A stretch of DNA of 64,000 bases from Thalassolituus oleivorans MIL-1 (GTDB taxonomy: Bacteria; Pseudomonadota; Gammaproteobacteria; Pseudomonadales; Oceanobacteraceae). The translations under genes and the position numbers were made by a program. Of this stretch, positions 27,146 to 35,991 are shown piece after piece. Each line of letters starts with the position of its first letter. Position 1 is the stretch's first letter. Below the pieces are notes generated by a model that worked only from the letters and a program-made list of their open reading frames with translations, was not told the DNA's origin and did not search any database. The stretch covers positions 124,001 to 188,000 of the forward strand of contig NC_020888.1 of assembly GCF_000355675.1 (NCBI RefSeq), read 5' to 3'.

Positions 27146-28522
27146 TTACCCGTAGATTTCATGGGGTAGCCAAGTTGCCAATTCGGGAAATATAGCCAGT
27201 AATCCGAGTAATGCCAGTTGAATTAGGATGAAAGGAATGACGCCGCGATAAATGGTTCGTGTGGGCACATTTGCAGGTGCCACACCGCGTAAATAAAACA
27301 GAGCAAAACCAAAGGGTGGTGTTAAGAACGAGGTTTGTAAGTTGATGGCGATCATAATGCCAAGCCATATGGGATCGACTCCCATGGTTAGTAGTACGGG
27401 CGCGACAATCGGTACAACAACGAAAGTGATTTCAATAAAGTCGAGAATAAAGCCGAGCAGGAAGATAACGACCATAACCAGCAGCATTGCTGAGAATACC
27501 CCGCCAGGTAGATCATTAAAAACTTCATGTACCAGCTCTTCACCGCCAAAGCCGCGGAATACTAGTGAAAATAGTGCGGCACCGATGAAAATCAAGAAAA
27601 TCATACTGGTGACTTGCAGAGTTGAGTCCACAACCTCGCGTAAACGTTGTAGATCAAATTCGCGATAGAGAATCGCCAACATTAAAGCGCCCAAAGCGCC
27701 AATGCCTGCCGCTTCGGTGGGGGTTGCTATGCCCGTTAAAATCGAGCCTAGCACGGCAATAATCAATGCCAATGGGGGTAGTAGGCCTTTCAGCAATTCG
27801 AGTAAAAAGCGTGGCGACATTGCTGGGCGATCGGCGACTGCAGGTGCTGCACTTGGTTGAAAGAACGCTACTAAGCCGGTGTAAAGCAGATAACCAACAA
27901 CCAATAATAGGCCGGGTATCAGCGCACCAACAAATAAGTCGGCGACAGAGACGGTATCGGGGGTAAATATACCCATATTGAGCTGAGCTTGTTGATAGGC
28001 GCTAGATAGTACGTCGCCTAAGATAATCAATGCCGTTGAAGGCGGAATGATTTGCCCTAAAGTTCCTGTTGCACAAATAGTCCCGCTGGCTAGTGCAGGG
28101 CTGTAACCGGTGCGCAGCATCGCCGGTAACGAGATTAATCCCATAGTAACAACGGTTGCACCAACAATCCCCGTGCTGGCGGCGAGTAACATTCCCACTA
28201 AGATAACCGAAAAGCCAAGCCCGCCTCTTACTGGCCCAAATAGTAGGCCTAGATTACGTAGAAGCTGCTCTGCGATGCGAGATTTTTCTAACATTACCCC
28301 CATGAACACGAATAAGGGCACTGCGATCAAAATCTGGTTGTTTAGTATGCCAAACAAGCGATTGGGAAAGGCACTTAAAAACGCCGGATCGAGCGTATCA
28401 GTGAGTAAGCCTATTCCAGCAAACAGTAAGGATGTACCGGCTAGGGTAAAGGCAACCGGAAATCCGGCCATCAGAACTAGGCAGATGACCGCGAAAAGTA
28501 TGATGGGCATCCATTCAGTCAT
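27146..28522 (-). CDS. TRAP transporter large permease (DctM type)
   Basis: A 458-residue DctM-like membrane subunit with about twelve helices and family motifs AVPLFVFMGVMLEKS, GIVGATVVTMGLISLPAML, ATGTLGQIIPPSTALIILGD, TPTEAAGIGALGALM and NLQTSFLTPPFGFALFYLRG. It drives Na+-coupled solute uptake with a small permease and a periplasmic receptor. The small subunit gene overlaps it by 8 bases, but no DctP receptor gene lies on either side. Substrate unknown; length and motifs resemble mannitol/chloroaromatic-type DctM proteins. Confidence 0.93.
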   Translation of the reverse strand: MTEWMPIILFAVICLVLMAGFPVAFTLAGTSLLFAGIGLLTDTLDPAFLSAFPNRLFGILNNQILIAVPLFVFMGVMLEKSRIAEQLLRNLGLLFGPVRGGLGFSVILVGMLLAASTGIVGATVVTMGLISLPAMLRTGYSPALASGTICATGTLGQIIPPSTALIILGDVLSSAYQQAQLNMGIFTPDTVSVADLFVGALIPGLLLVVGYLLYTGLVAFFQPSAAPAVADRPAMSPRFLLELLKGLLPPLALIIAVLGSILTGIATPTEAAGIGALGALMLAILYREFDLQRLREVVDSTLQVTSMIFLIFIGAALFSLVFRGFGGEELVHEVFNDLPGGVFSAMLLVMVVIFLLGFILDFIEITFVVVPIVAPVLLTMGVDPIWLGIMIAINLQTSFLTPPFGFALFYLRGVAPANVPTRTIYRGVIPFILIQLALLGLLAIFPELATWLPHEIYG

Positions 28523-29027
28523 ATTGTGCTGCGCCTGTATCAGTTGCGGTCAAACTGCGCAGCAGCTCGGCAATTGCTTGCAATATTAAGGTAATTGGCA
28601 GCATCAAAATGAGCGTCTTGAGAAGATAAATATAAGGTAACCCTGAGGCTTCTTGAGAGCGTTCTTGGATCGCCCAAGCATTGCCAACGTACGTCCAACT
28701 TACCCACAGCATAAACAAGCAGGTAGGTAATACTAAAAAGATAATGCCAAGGCGCTCGACCCAGCGTCGCCGTTGTTTTGACCAACTACGGTAAAAAACA
28801 TCGACTCGCACATGCCCTCCCTGTTGCCAGGTATATGCAGAGCCGAGCATGAAGATAGTCGCATGGAGATACATGACAGCTTCTTGCATTGCAATTGACG
28901 GCTGGTCAAAGGAATAACGTAATAAAACAACGCCACATGAAATAAGCACCATAAGAAGTGCTAGCCAGCGGATCGCCTGCCCTGTTTTTTGGGTAATGCC
29001 ATCAAGTATGTTGATTAACTGCTGCAT
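28515..29027 (-). CDS. TRAP transporter small permease (DctQ type)
   Basis: A 170-residue protein with four hydrophobic helices in the DctQ pattern (LALLMVLISCGVVLLRYSF, AMQEAVMYLHATIFMLGSAYTWQQGGHVRVDVFY, ERLGIIFLVLPTCLFMLWVSWTYV, LPYIYLLKTLILMLPITLILQAIAELLRSL). It begins the operon, and the large subunit gene overlaps its end. It is divergent from pstS; a periplasmic receptor gene would be expected here but is missing. Confidence 0.9.
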   Translation of the reverse strand: MQQLINILDGITQKTGQAIRWLALLMVLISCGVVLLRYSFDQPSIAMQEAVMYLHATIFMLGSAYTWQQGGHVRVDVFYRSWSKQRRRWVERLGIIFLVLPTCLFMLWVSWTYVGNAWAIQERSQEASGLPYIYLLKTLILMLPITLILQAIAELLRSLTATDTGAAQYD

Positions 29028-29137
29028 GAGGTGGTGCCTGTATAGGATGGCGGCATTATAGCGGTGCTGGCGTCGCGGGGTAACCCCGAAGACACCTGCG
29101 GCGATTAGTCCGTCTTACCTCGTTTTAACGGTCCACG

Positions 29138-29155
29138 ATGTCACCAAAATGTAAT
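29138..29155 (+). promoter_or_regulatory. Upstream Pho box of pstS
   Basis: ATGTCAC-CAAA-ATGTAAT matches two PhoB half-sites with a 4-base spacer, 29 bases ahead of the promoter-proximal Pho box. Confidence 0.65.
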
Positions 29156-29166
29156 AAACTTCGCCC

Positions 29167-29184
29167 GTGTCATATTTCTGTAAC
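29167..29184 (+). promoter_or_regulatory. Promoter-proximal Pho box of pstS
   Basis: GTGTCAT-ATTT-CTGTAAC is a good PhoB site replacing the -35 element. An AATAAT -10 (29195-29200) follows after 10 bases and pstS begins at 29265. Confidence 0.82.
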
Positions 29185-29264
29185 ATGAACCGCAAATAAT
29201 AGCGCCATACCAAAGCAAACGAGTTGTTGCTGGTTTACAGCATAACCATAAGAGGAAACTCAAC

Positions 29265-30305
29265 ATGAAAAAAGTATTGTTAGCTGGCGTTGCTATGATG
29301 GCATCGATTGTGGGCACCCAAGCTCACGCAGATCGCGATTACATCAGCATTGTTGGTTCATCGACCGTATATCCGTTCTCTACTGTTGTGGCTGAGCGTT
29401 TTGGTAAATCGTCTAGCTTCCGTACACCTAAGGTTGAATCTACCGGTACTGGCGGTGGGTTGAAGTTGTTTTGCTCCGGTGTGGGCGAAGCGACTCCAGA
29501 TATCACTAATGCATCTCGTGGTATCAAGTCTTCAGAAATCGAACTTTGTGCTCAAAACGGCATAAAAGACATCATCGAAGTGATGGTGGGTTATGACGGT
29601 ATCGTTTTGGCTAATACCAAAGAAGCTGAAGGTTATAGCTTAACTCGTAAAGATGTGTTCTTAGCCTTGGCTAAAATGGTTCCTAACACTGATGGCACCG
29701 ACACTCTAATTGAAAACCCATACAAGACTTGGAAAGACGTTAACCCAACGCTTCCAGCGCATAAAATCGAAGTATTGGGTCCACCACCGACGTCTGGTAC
29801 GCGTGACGCGTTCGTTGAGTTGGCAATGGAAGGCGGTTGTACTCAGTTCCCATTCATTAAAGCAATGAAAAACACGGACAAGAACAAGTACAAAGCTTTG
29901 TGTCATGGTTTGCGCGAAGATGGTGCATACATCGAAGCGGGCGAAAACGACAACTTAATCGTACAAAAATTGGTCGCCAATCCAAATGCATTAGGTATTT
30001 TTGGGTTTAGCTTCCTAGAGCAGAATGCGGATAAAGTGCAGGGATCGAAGATTGACGGTAAACTGCCGACCTTCGAAGCTATCTCTTCTGGTGATTACCC
30101 AGTTAGCCGTTCATTGTTCTTCTACGTGAAAAAGGCTCACATCGGTGTGATCCCTGGTATTCAAGAGTTCTTGGCTGAATTCACCTCTGAGAAAGCGATG
30201 GGTGAAGATGGTTATCTTGCAGACAAGGGTTTGATCCCAATGACTGAAAAAGAAGCCGCTAAGGTCATGGATGCCGTGAAGAATCTGAAAACGATCTCTA
30301 AGTAA
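29265..30305 (+). CDS. pstS: Phosphate ABC transporter periplasmic binding protein
   Basis: A 346-residue PstS with signal peptide (cut after AHA, residue ~22) and phosphate-binding loops: IVGSSTVYPFSTVVAERF (Ser/Thr ligands), TGTGGGLKLFC, ITNASRGIKSSE, and PPPTSGTRDAF (the SGTRD ligand loop). It captures phosphate for PstCAB. It belongs to the Pseudomonas-type PstS lineage rather than the E. coli one. It is first in pstS-pstC-pstA-pstB-phoU, behind two Pho boxes, and is followed by two hairpins that likely set its expression above the membrane subunits. Confidence 0.96.
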   Translation: MKKVLLAGVAMMASIVGTQAHADRDYISIVGSSTVYPFSTVVAERFGKSSSFRTPKVESTGTGGGLKLFCSGVGEATPDITNASRGIKSSEIELCAQNGIKDIIEVMVGYDGIVLANTKEAEGYSLTRKDVFLALAKMVPNTDGTDTLIENPYKTWKDVNPTLPAHKIEVLGPPPTSGTRDAFVELAMEGGCTQFPFIKAMKNTDKNKYKALCHGLREDGAYIEAGENDNLIVQKLVANPNALGIFGFSFLEQNADKVQGSKIDGKLPTFEAISSGDYPVSRSLFFYVKKAHIGVIPGIQEFLAEFTSEKAMGEDGYLADKGLIPMTEKEAAKVMDAVKNLKTISK

Positions 30306-30318
30306 GATCTGACAGAAC

Positions 30319-30334
30319 AATGCGCTAGCGCATT
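30319..30334 (+). other. Perfect hairpin after pstS
   Basis: AATGCGCTAGCGCATT is a 16-base palindrome 13 bases after the pstS stop. It is probably an mRNA 3'-stabilising structure, since no T-run follows. Confidence 0.5.
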
Positions 30335-30337
30335 GCC

Positions 30338-30366
30338 AAAGGCCGGGCCCCAGGGTTCCGGCTTTT
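30338..30366 (+). terminator. Leaky terminator or attenuator between pstS and pstC
   Basis: The stem GCCGG/CCGGC is extended inside by GCCC/GGGT and outside by A/T pairs, and ends in TTTT. Only four T's follow, so partial read-through into pstC is expected. Confidence 0.5.
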
Positions 30367-30400
30367 GCGTGTTTAATCAACTGAGCAAAACAGACGAGTC

Positions 30401-31774
30401 ATGAATTACAGTAGCCTGATAATCGCCGTACTGATCGCCTTGGTCGGGGCCTATGTTTTAGGTCGTAACCGAGCAAGATCAATTGCCAGTCAGGGAATGA
30501 AAATGCATTCTCTGCCCACTCACTACGGCGCCCTGATGTCGCTTTGGACCGGTCTTCCAGCACTTTTGTTGTTGTTGATCTGGAGCTTAGTTGAACCAGG
30601 CATCGTTGATTCTTTGTTGGTATCGCAATTACCAACAGCTATCCAAGAAGGCAGTGCTACTGATATTCAGCTCGCCTTAAGCACGGTTCATAATCTAGCG
30701 ATTAATGCCGGAGTAACCGCTGATGCTACTTTGATGCCGGCGGTTAATCATTTACGTGACCTGCAATCGCGTATTAATTTGTTGCAAGGTGGGGTCATCC
30801 TCGCCATGTTATTTATCGGAATTGCACTTACTTGGCGTCGAATTCAGCCGGAAATGCGTGCCCGCTCCGAAGTTGAAACCATTGTCCGTGGTCTTTTGTT
30901 TGCGAGCTCGGCTGTCGCTGTTTTAACCACTGTCGGCATTCTTGCTAGTGTTCTTTATGAAGCATGGATGTTCTTCGGCAAAGTAAATGCCTTAGAGTTT
31001 TTATTCGGCACTACGTGGTCGCCACAGGTTGCCTTGCGTGCTGATCAGTCTGGATCGTCAGGTAGTTTTGGTGCCATTCCGTTATTTACTGGTACTTTAT
31101 TAATTTCTGCAATTGCCATGTTTATTGCTGTGCCGGTCGGATTGATGGCTGCTATTTACTTGTCAGAGTATGCCAACTCAACCGTGCGTCAGTACGCAAA
31201 GCCAGCATTAGAAATTTTGGCTGGTATTCCCACCGTCGTTTACGGCTTCTTTGCTGCATTAACTGTTGCGCCATTTATTCGCGAACTCGGTGAATCTATG
31301 GGCTTGGCCGTTTCATCAGAGAGTGCCTTAGCGGCTGGTTTAGTCATGGGTATTATGATTATTCCGTTCGTATCCTCTTTATCTGATGACGTCATTAATG
31401 CGGTGCCGCAATCGCTGCGTGATGGTAGTTACGGCTTAGGTGCTACCCGTAGTGAAACCGTGAAGCAGGTGGTTATTCCCGCGGCATTACCGGGTATTGT
31501 TGGTGCTGTAATGCTCGCTGTTTCCCGTGCCATTGGCGAAACCATGATCGTTGCCATGGCGGCAGGTTTGGCAGCCAATTTAACGGCCAACCCACTCGAC
31601 AGCGTAACTACGGTCACAGTGCAAATTGTAACCTTGTTGGTTGGTGACCAAGAGTTTGATTCACCGAAAACATTGGCCGCATTCGCGTTAGGCTTGGTGC
31701 TTTTCTTAGTTACCTTGGCCTTGAACTTTGTCGCTTTGAAAGTCGTACAGAAATACCGAGAGCAATATGACTAA
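30401..31774 (+). CDS. pstC: Phosphate ABC transporter permease PstC
   Basis: A 457-residue permease, longer than E. coli PstC because of an N-terminal extension (~1-150) with two or three extra hydrophobic segments and a periplasmic helical stretch. The MetI-like core (~160-455) has FLFGTTWSP, GAIPLFTGTLLISAIAMFIAVPVGLMAAIYLSEYA, LEILAGIPTVVYGFFAAL and the EAA-type ATPase contact QSLRDGSYGLGATRSET. Such extended PstC proteins are usual in pseudomonads and marine relatives. It overlaps pstA by 8 bases. Confidence 0.95.
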   Translation: MNYSSLIIAVLIALVGAYVLGRNRARSIASQGMKMHSLPTHYGALMSLWTGLPALLLLLIWSLVEPGIVDSLLVSQLPTAIQEGSATDIQLALSTVHNLAINAGVTADATLMPAVNHLRDLQSRINLLQGGVILAMLFIGIALTWRRIQPEMRARSEVETIVRGLLFASSAVAVLTTVGILASVLYEAWMFFGKVNALEFLFGTTWSPQVALRADQSGSSGSFGAIPLFTGTLLISAIAMFIAVPVGLMAAIYLSEYANSTVRQYAKPALEILAGIPTVVYGFFAALTVAPFIRELGESMGLAVSSESALAAGLVMGIMIIPFVSSLSDDVINAVPQSLRDGSYGLGATRSETVKQVVIPAALPGIVGAVMLAVSRAIGETMIVAMAAGLAANLTANPLDSVTTVTVQIVTLLVGDQEFDSPKTLAAFALGLVLFLVTLALNFVALKVVQKYREQYD

Positions 31775-33047
31775 CAGTAATTTAAGTACTCGTGAAAAAG
31801 TAGAAAAGAGCATGAAGCGTCGCCGTGCCGGCGAAATGCGCTTCCGCGCTTATGGCATGGCATCGGTATTATTTGGTCTGTTGTGCTTAGTTTTACTCTT
31901 TAGTGACATTATCTATAAAGGAGCGTCTGCTTTTCGTCAGACAGTCCTTAATACCGATATTGTGATTGATGCCAGTTATCTAGGTATTGATGAGAAGTCG
32001 TCCGAAAAAGAAATAATGAACGCTAACTTTGAAGGCTTAATCAAACAGCATTTCAAAGAAACGATTAAGCCCGAGGGGCGTAGAGAGCGTAGCCAGTTAT
32101 ATGGTTTGCTCAGTGTCGGTGCTGGTTGGCAGTTACAAACTCTAGTGCTTGATAACCCAAGCTTGATCGGTAAAAAAATTAATGTCGATCTCATCGTTGA
32201 TGATGATGTTGATCAGTGGTTTAAGCACGACCGTGGCCAGCAGGACGGTAGTACGCGCCTTTCAGACTTGCAGATTTCTTGGCTGGAAAGCTGGGTTGCT
32301 GAAGATCGTTTATTTACGCGTTTCAATAAACAATTCTTTGTTAACGGCGATTCGCGTGAGCCGGAGTTAGCGGGTATTCGTGGCGCTATTACCGGCACTT
32401 TGCTGACATTAGTCGTTACCTTTTTATTGTCGTTCCCAATTGGTGTGGCCGCAGCAATTTATCTTGAAGAATTTGCGCCGCGCAATCGCTTAACCGAAAT
32501 CGTTGAAATTAATATCAACAACTTAGCGGCAGTTCCATCAATTACATTTGGTCTGTTAGGTTTGGCGATTTTCATTAATATGGTGGGTGTCGCACGATCG
32601 ACCCCAATCGTAGGTGGCTTGGTTTTAACCTTAATGACATTACCGACCATTATTATTTCTGGGCGAGCCGCCATTAAAGCCGTGCCGCCGTCGATTCGCG
32701 AAGCTGCATTTGGCCTCGGCGCTTCTAAAATGCAGGTGGTTTTTCACCATGTATTACCGTTGGCATTACCTGGCATGTTAACCGGGACCATTATTGGTAT
32801 GGCGCAAGCGTTAGGCGAAACCGCCCCCTTATTGATGATTGGTATGGTAGCGTTTGTGGTGGATGTTCCGGCTTTTATTAACGATCCATCGACGGTATTG
32901 CCAGTACAAATTTTCCTTTGGTCGGATAGTCCTGAACGTGGCTTTATGGAACGCACATCGGGCGCGATTATGGTTTTAATTGCATTTTTGATCACCATGA
33001 ATACAACTGCCGTTATGCTCCGTCGTCGCCTAGAGCGCCGCTGGTAA
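31767..33047 (+). CDS. pstA: Phosphate ABC transporter permease PstA
   Basis: A 426-residue permease partner of PstC. After the first membrane helix (~30-50) comes an unusual ~130-residue extracytoplasmic insert (~55-200). The MetI core follows with GTLLTLVVTFLLSFPIGVAAAIYLEEFAPRN, INNLAAVPSITFGLLGLAIF and the EAA loop PPSIREAAFGLGASKMQV. The long insert is shared by the Pseudomonas-type Pst system. It overlaps pstC; pstB begins 70 bases downstream. Confidence 0.95.
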   Translation: MTNSNLSTREKVEKSMKRRRAGEMRFRAYGMASVLFGLLCLVLLFSDIIYKGASAFRQTVLNTDIVIDASYLGIDEKSSEKEIMNANFEGLIKQHFKETIKPEGRRERSQLYGLLSVGAGWQLQTLVLDNPSLIGKKINVDLIVDDDVDQWFKHDRGQQDGSTRLSDLQISWLESWVAEDRLFTRFNKQFFVNGDSREPELAGIRGAITGTLLTLVVTFLLSFPIGVAAAIYLEEFAPRNRLTEIVEININNLAAVPSITFGLLGLAIFINMVGVARSTPIVGGLVLTLMTLPTIIISGRAAIKAVPPSIREAAFGLGASKMQVVFHHVLPLALPGMLTGTIIGMAQALGETAPLLMIGMVAFVVDVPAFINDPSTVLPVQIFLWSDSPERGFMERTSGAIMVLIAFLITMNTTAVMLRRRLERRW

Positions 33048-33117
33048 TCACCTAAGGGTGAATTCCCAATAATGCATAACGAGCAAACTGAACGAATTAA
33101 GAATTGGATCATGACTT

Positions 33118-33921
33118 ATGAGCTTTATTGAAAACCACACTACCGATGGCACGCCATATTGCGATGATGCAAAGCTGCGCGCTCGCGATGTTTGTGTTTA
33201 TTACGGTGAGAAACAAGCCATTCAAAATGTGAGTTTGGATATTGGTGCCAACGAAGTTATCGCACTAATTGGCCCATCGGGTTGCGGTAAATCGACATTC
33301 TTGCGCTGTCTAAATCGTATGAACGACACCATTGATATTTGTCGAGTAACAGGTGAAATCTTACTCGATAGCGAAAACATCTATGACCCAAAAATCGATG
33401 TTGTGCCGTTACGTGCTCGTGTTGGCATGGTATTCCAAAAGCCAAATCCGTTCCCTAAGTCTATTTATGACAACGTAGCTTACGGACCGCGGATTCACGG
33501 TTTGGCCAGTTCGCGTGTTGATATCGACGAAATCGTAGAAAAAAGTTTGCAGCGTGCCGGTCTTTGGAATGAAGTTAAAGATCGTCTACATTCACCAGGT
33601 ACTGGTTTGTCGGGCGGTCAGCAGCAGCGCTTATGTATTGCTCGCACGATTGCGGTTGATCCTGAAGTTATTTTAATGGATGAGCCGTGTTCTGCCCTTG
33701 ATCCAATTGCAACTGCTAAGATAGAAGAGTTAATCGACGAGTTGCGGGAAAATTACACCATTGCGATTGTGACGCACTCGATGCAGCAGGCTGCTCGTGT
33801 ATCTCAGCGCACCGCTTATTTTCACTTGGGTCAATTGATTGAAGTGAACTCTACGGATCGGGTGTTTACCACTCCTGAACACGCACTGACAGAAGCCTAT
33901 ATAACCGGCCGCTTTGGGTAA
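33118..33921 (+). CDS. pstB: Phosphate ABC transporter ATPase PstB
   Basis: The ATPase of the Pst importer, 267 residues: Walker [11 protein letters not shown]-loop [25 protein letters not shown] (a PstB hallmark), signature [16 protein letters not shown], Walker [23 protein letters not shown] and switch His in [12 protein letters not shown]. phoU begins 11 bases later. With PstSCA and PhoU it forms the complete transporter that also signals phosphate status to PhoR. Confidence 0.98.
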   Translation: MSFIENHTTDGTPYCDDAKLRARDVCVYYGEKQAIQNVSLDIGANEVIALIGPSGCGKSTFLRCLNRMNDTIDICRVTGEILLDSENIYDPKIDVVPLRARVGMVFQKPNPFPKSIYDNVAYGPRIHGLASSRVDIDEIVEKSLQRAGLWNEVKDRLHSPGTGLSGGQQQRLCIARTIAVDPEVILMDEPCSALDPIATAKIEELIDELRENYTIAIVTHSMQQAARVSQRTAYFHLGQLIEVNSTDRVFTTPEHALTEAYITGRFG

Positions 33922-33932
33922 GGGGAAATACC

Positions 33933-34655
33933 ATGGAAATGAATTTTAATCAGCACATATCAGGTCAGTTTAATGCTGATCTCGAAGCCATCCGCAGTCA
34001 TATGATGAGCATGGGTGGATTGGTTGAGCGCCAAGTGGCGAATGCCATTGAAGCGATTTGTAACGGCGATACACGTATCGCCGACGACGTTATTCGTCGT
34101 GAAGATGACGTCGATAAAATGGAAGTGGCGATTGATCGCGAATGTACGCAAATTCTTGTGCGCCGCCAACCGGCGGCTTCTGATTTGCGTATGGTGCTTG
34201 CCGTTTCTCGTGTTGTACGTGACCTTGAGCGTATGGGCGATGAAGCGAGTAAAATTGCGATCCATACGTTAGAAGTTAGCGATGCAAAAAACCCACAGCT
34301 GTGTCAGCAAGCGATGCGCTATATGGGAACCGAAGTTGTAAAAATGATTGCCGGTGCCCTAGACGCTTTTGCTCGCCATGACGTTGATGGTGCCATTGAA
34401 GTCGTTCGTAATGATAAGTTAGTGGATAAGCAATATGCTTCGGCATTACGTGAATTGATTACTTACATGATGGAAGATCCCCGCTCTATTGGCCAAGCGA
34501 TCAGTATTTTGTGGATTTTGCGCGCCATCGAACGCATCGGTGACCATGCACGTAATATTTCAGAGCAAGTTATCTATTTAGTGAGTGGTGCTGACGTACG
34601 TCATAGCTCGCTGACTGAAATTGAAGAACAAGCGCACAAAGAAGCAAAAGAATAA
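33933..34655 (+). CDS. phoU: Phosphate signalling protein PhoU
   Basis: A 240-residue all-helical protein with the duplicated PhoU domain (~15-105 and ~120-215). Metal-binding acidic motifs are visible (VIRREDDVDKMEVAIDRECTQIL; VRDLERMGDEASKIA; AIERIGDHARNISEQVIYL). It links Pst activity to repression of the PhoR kinase. It is last in the pst operon and is followed by a terminator. Confidence 0.97.
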   Translation: MEMNFNQHISGQFNADLEAIRSHMMSMGGLVERQVANAIEAICNGDTRIADDVIRREDDVDKMEVAIDRECTQILVRRQPAASDLRMVLAVSRVVRDLERMGDEASKIAIHTLEVSDAKNPQLCQQAMRYMGTEVVKMIAGALDAFARHDVDGAIEVVRNDKLVDKQYASALRELITYMMEDPRSIGQAISILWILRAIERIGDHARNISEQVIYLVSGADVRHSSLTEIEEQAHKEAKE

Positions 34656-34718
34656 GACTTTTTGCGTCTATGACTTAGTTGAAGACGTAATATTCTAGAG
34701 TTTCCCCTGTTTAAGTTG

Positions 34719-34745
34719 ACGCCACTCACCGAGTGGCGTTTTTTA
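34719..34745 (+). terminator. Terminator of the pst-phoU operon
   Basis: ACGCCACTC pairs with GAGTGGCGT around the 3-base loop ACC and is followed by a T-run. Confidence 0.88.
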
Positions 34746-34810
34746 TTGTGTTCCCGCCTATTCAATTCTTGATCTCCAGCTACACTCATAATGCTCTGCA
34801 TTTCATGAAA

Positions 34811-34828
34811 TTGTCATCGAACAGTCAT
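34811..34828 (+). promoter_or_regulatory. Pho box 1 of the porin gene
   Basis: TTGTCAT-CGAA-CAGTCAT: two close matches to the CTGTCAT half-site with a 4-base spacer. Confidence 0.7.
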
Positions 34829-34839
34829 ATTTTGGGTTT

Positions 34840-34857
34840 ATGTCATATTTCTGTAAT
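34840..34857 (+). promoter_or_regulatory. Pho box 2 of the porin gene
   Basis: ATGTCAT-ATTT-CTGTAAT, almost the same as the pstS proximal box. A TAGATT -10-like element follows after 10 bases, so a first transcript may start here. Confidence 0.78.
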
Positions 34858-34872
34858 AAAGATGACATAGAT

Positions 34873-34890
34873 TTGTCATCACTCGGTCAT
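34873..34890 (+). promoter_or_regulatory. Pho box 3 of the porin gene
   Basis: TTGTCAT-CACT-CGGTCAT lies 85 bases before the porin ATG. An AATTAG -10-like element follows about 10 bases later. Confidence 0.7.
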
Positions 34891-34974
34891 GAAGATCGAA
34901 ATTAGAAAAAAATAAACTTGATTGCCAACTGGGCGAATAATCGCCGGTTACACAACCAGAATGGAACTACCACA

Positions 34975-35907
34975 ATGAAAAAATTAGCTTTGTCTTTGGC
35001 TGTTGCCGCAGCACCTTTTATCGCTCAGGCGGAAACGATTGAGATTGAAAAGCCATCTTTCTATGGCAAGTTGAATGTGACCCAAGAGTTTGTGCAGCCA
35101 GAAAATGCGGGTAACTACAGCCAGTTAAACTCAAACGCATCACGTTTGGGCTTAAAAGGTAAAATCGCATTGGATCATGGTTTGACTGGTATCTATCAAG
35201 TTGAATACGAAGTGAATGCGGATGATGGTACCGAGAGCAAAAGTGGTAACACGTTGACTCAACGTAATACATTTGCGGGCGTTAAAGGCGAGTTCGGTGA
35301 AGTGATTGTTGGTATGTTCGATACGCCGTTTAAAGCTACCCAAAACAAAATTGATTTGTTCAACGATCTTCGTGGCGATATCAAAAACGTCATCAGTAAC
35401 AGTGAAAATCGTGAAGCAAATAGCGTTCAATACACTTCGCCAAATATGGGCGGCGCAGTTGTTACCGTGGATCACATCAACTCTGAAGATGAAGATACCA
35501 ACAACGGTTTGTCAGCATCTGTTGCTTATACACTCGAAGATATCTATTTAGCAGCCGCTTACGACAATGAAGTTGAAGGTGAAACCATCAATGCTTACCG
35601 CGTGGTTGGTCAGTTCACTGTTGATGCAATCCAGTTGGGCGCATTGTGGGAAAGCCAAGACACTGATGGCGAATCTAAAGACGGTTGGTTAGCGTCTGCA
35701 CAGTTAAAAATGAATAGCACAGTTGCCTTGAAAGCTCAGTTTGGCTTTTCAGACATTAAAACAGAAGGTGGTTCGACGTTCAGCCTTGGTGCTGATTATA
35801 AGCTAGCGAAAACCGCTAAAACCTTCGTATATGTGACTCAAGAAGATTCTGATGATGAGTCTATTAACGCGACTTACATCGGTGGTGGTTTAGAATATAA
35901 ATTCTAA
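34975..35907 (+). CDS. Outer-membrane porin (Gram-negative porin family), Pho-box controlled
   Basis: A 310-residue porin starting at MKKLALSLAVAAAPFIAQA (signal peptide ~19 residues); the frame is open further upstream but that part is not expected to be translated. The mature part alternates beta strands and acidic loops and ends in GGGLEYKF, with the C-terminal Phe of beta-barrel proteins. It shows general-porin motifs (SNASRLGLKGKIALDHGLTGIYQVEYEV, TQRNTFAGVKGEFGEVIVGMFDTPFK). Three Pho boxes upstream and the neighbouring pst operon suggest it admits phosphate or phosphorylated solutes under starvation. The many Asp/Glu residues do not obviously make an anion-selective pore, so the substrate is uncertain. 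Confidence 0.9.
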   Translation: MKKLALSLAVAAAPFIAQAETIEIEKPSFYGKLNVTQEFVQPENAGNYSQLNSNASRLGLKGKIALDHGLTGIYQVEYEVNADDGTESKSGNTLTQRNTFAGVKGEFGEVIVGMFDTPFKATQNKIDLFNDLRGDIKNVISNSENREANSVQYTSPNMGGAVVTVDHINSEDEDTNNGLSASVAYTLEDIYLAAAYDNEVEGETINAYRVVGQFTVDAIQLGALWESQDTDGESKDGWLASAQLKMNSTVALKAQFGFSDIKTEGGSTFSLGADYKLAKTAKTFVYVTQEDSDDESINATYIGGGLEYKF

Positions 35908-35922
35908 GATCTAACTGAAGTG

Positions 35923-35950
35923 AAAAGGCGCCTAATTAGGCGCCTTTTTT
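35923..35950. terminator. Bidirectional terminator after the porin gene
   Basis: A perfect 26-base palindrome centred on GGCGCCTAATTAGGCGCC, flanked by A4 and a T-run, separates the porin from the converging phoR-like gene. Confidence 0.9.
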
Positions 35951-35991
35951 ATTGCTCTCAGGATACTGGTTTAATCGATGTTGAGCTGATA

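Larger units (their letters stand above)
34656..34974 (+). promoter_or_regulatory. Intergenic region phoU-porin: terminator plus Pho-box promoter
   Basis: This 319-base gap holds the phoU terminator (34719-34745), three separate Pho boxes (34811, 34840, 34873) and a leader of ~85 bases before the porin ATG. I see no additional gene. Confidence 0.7.
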
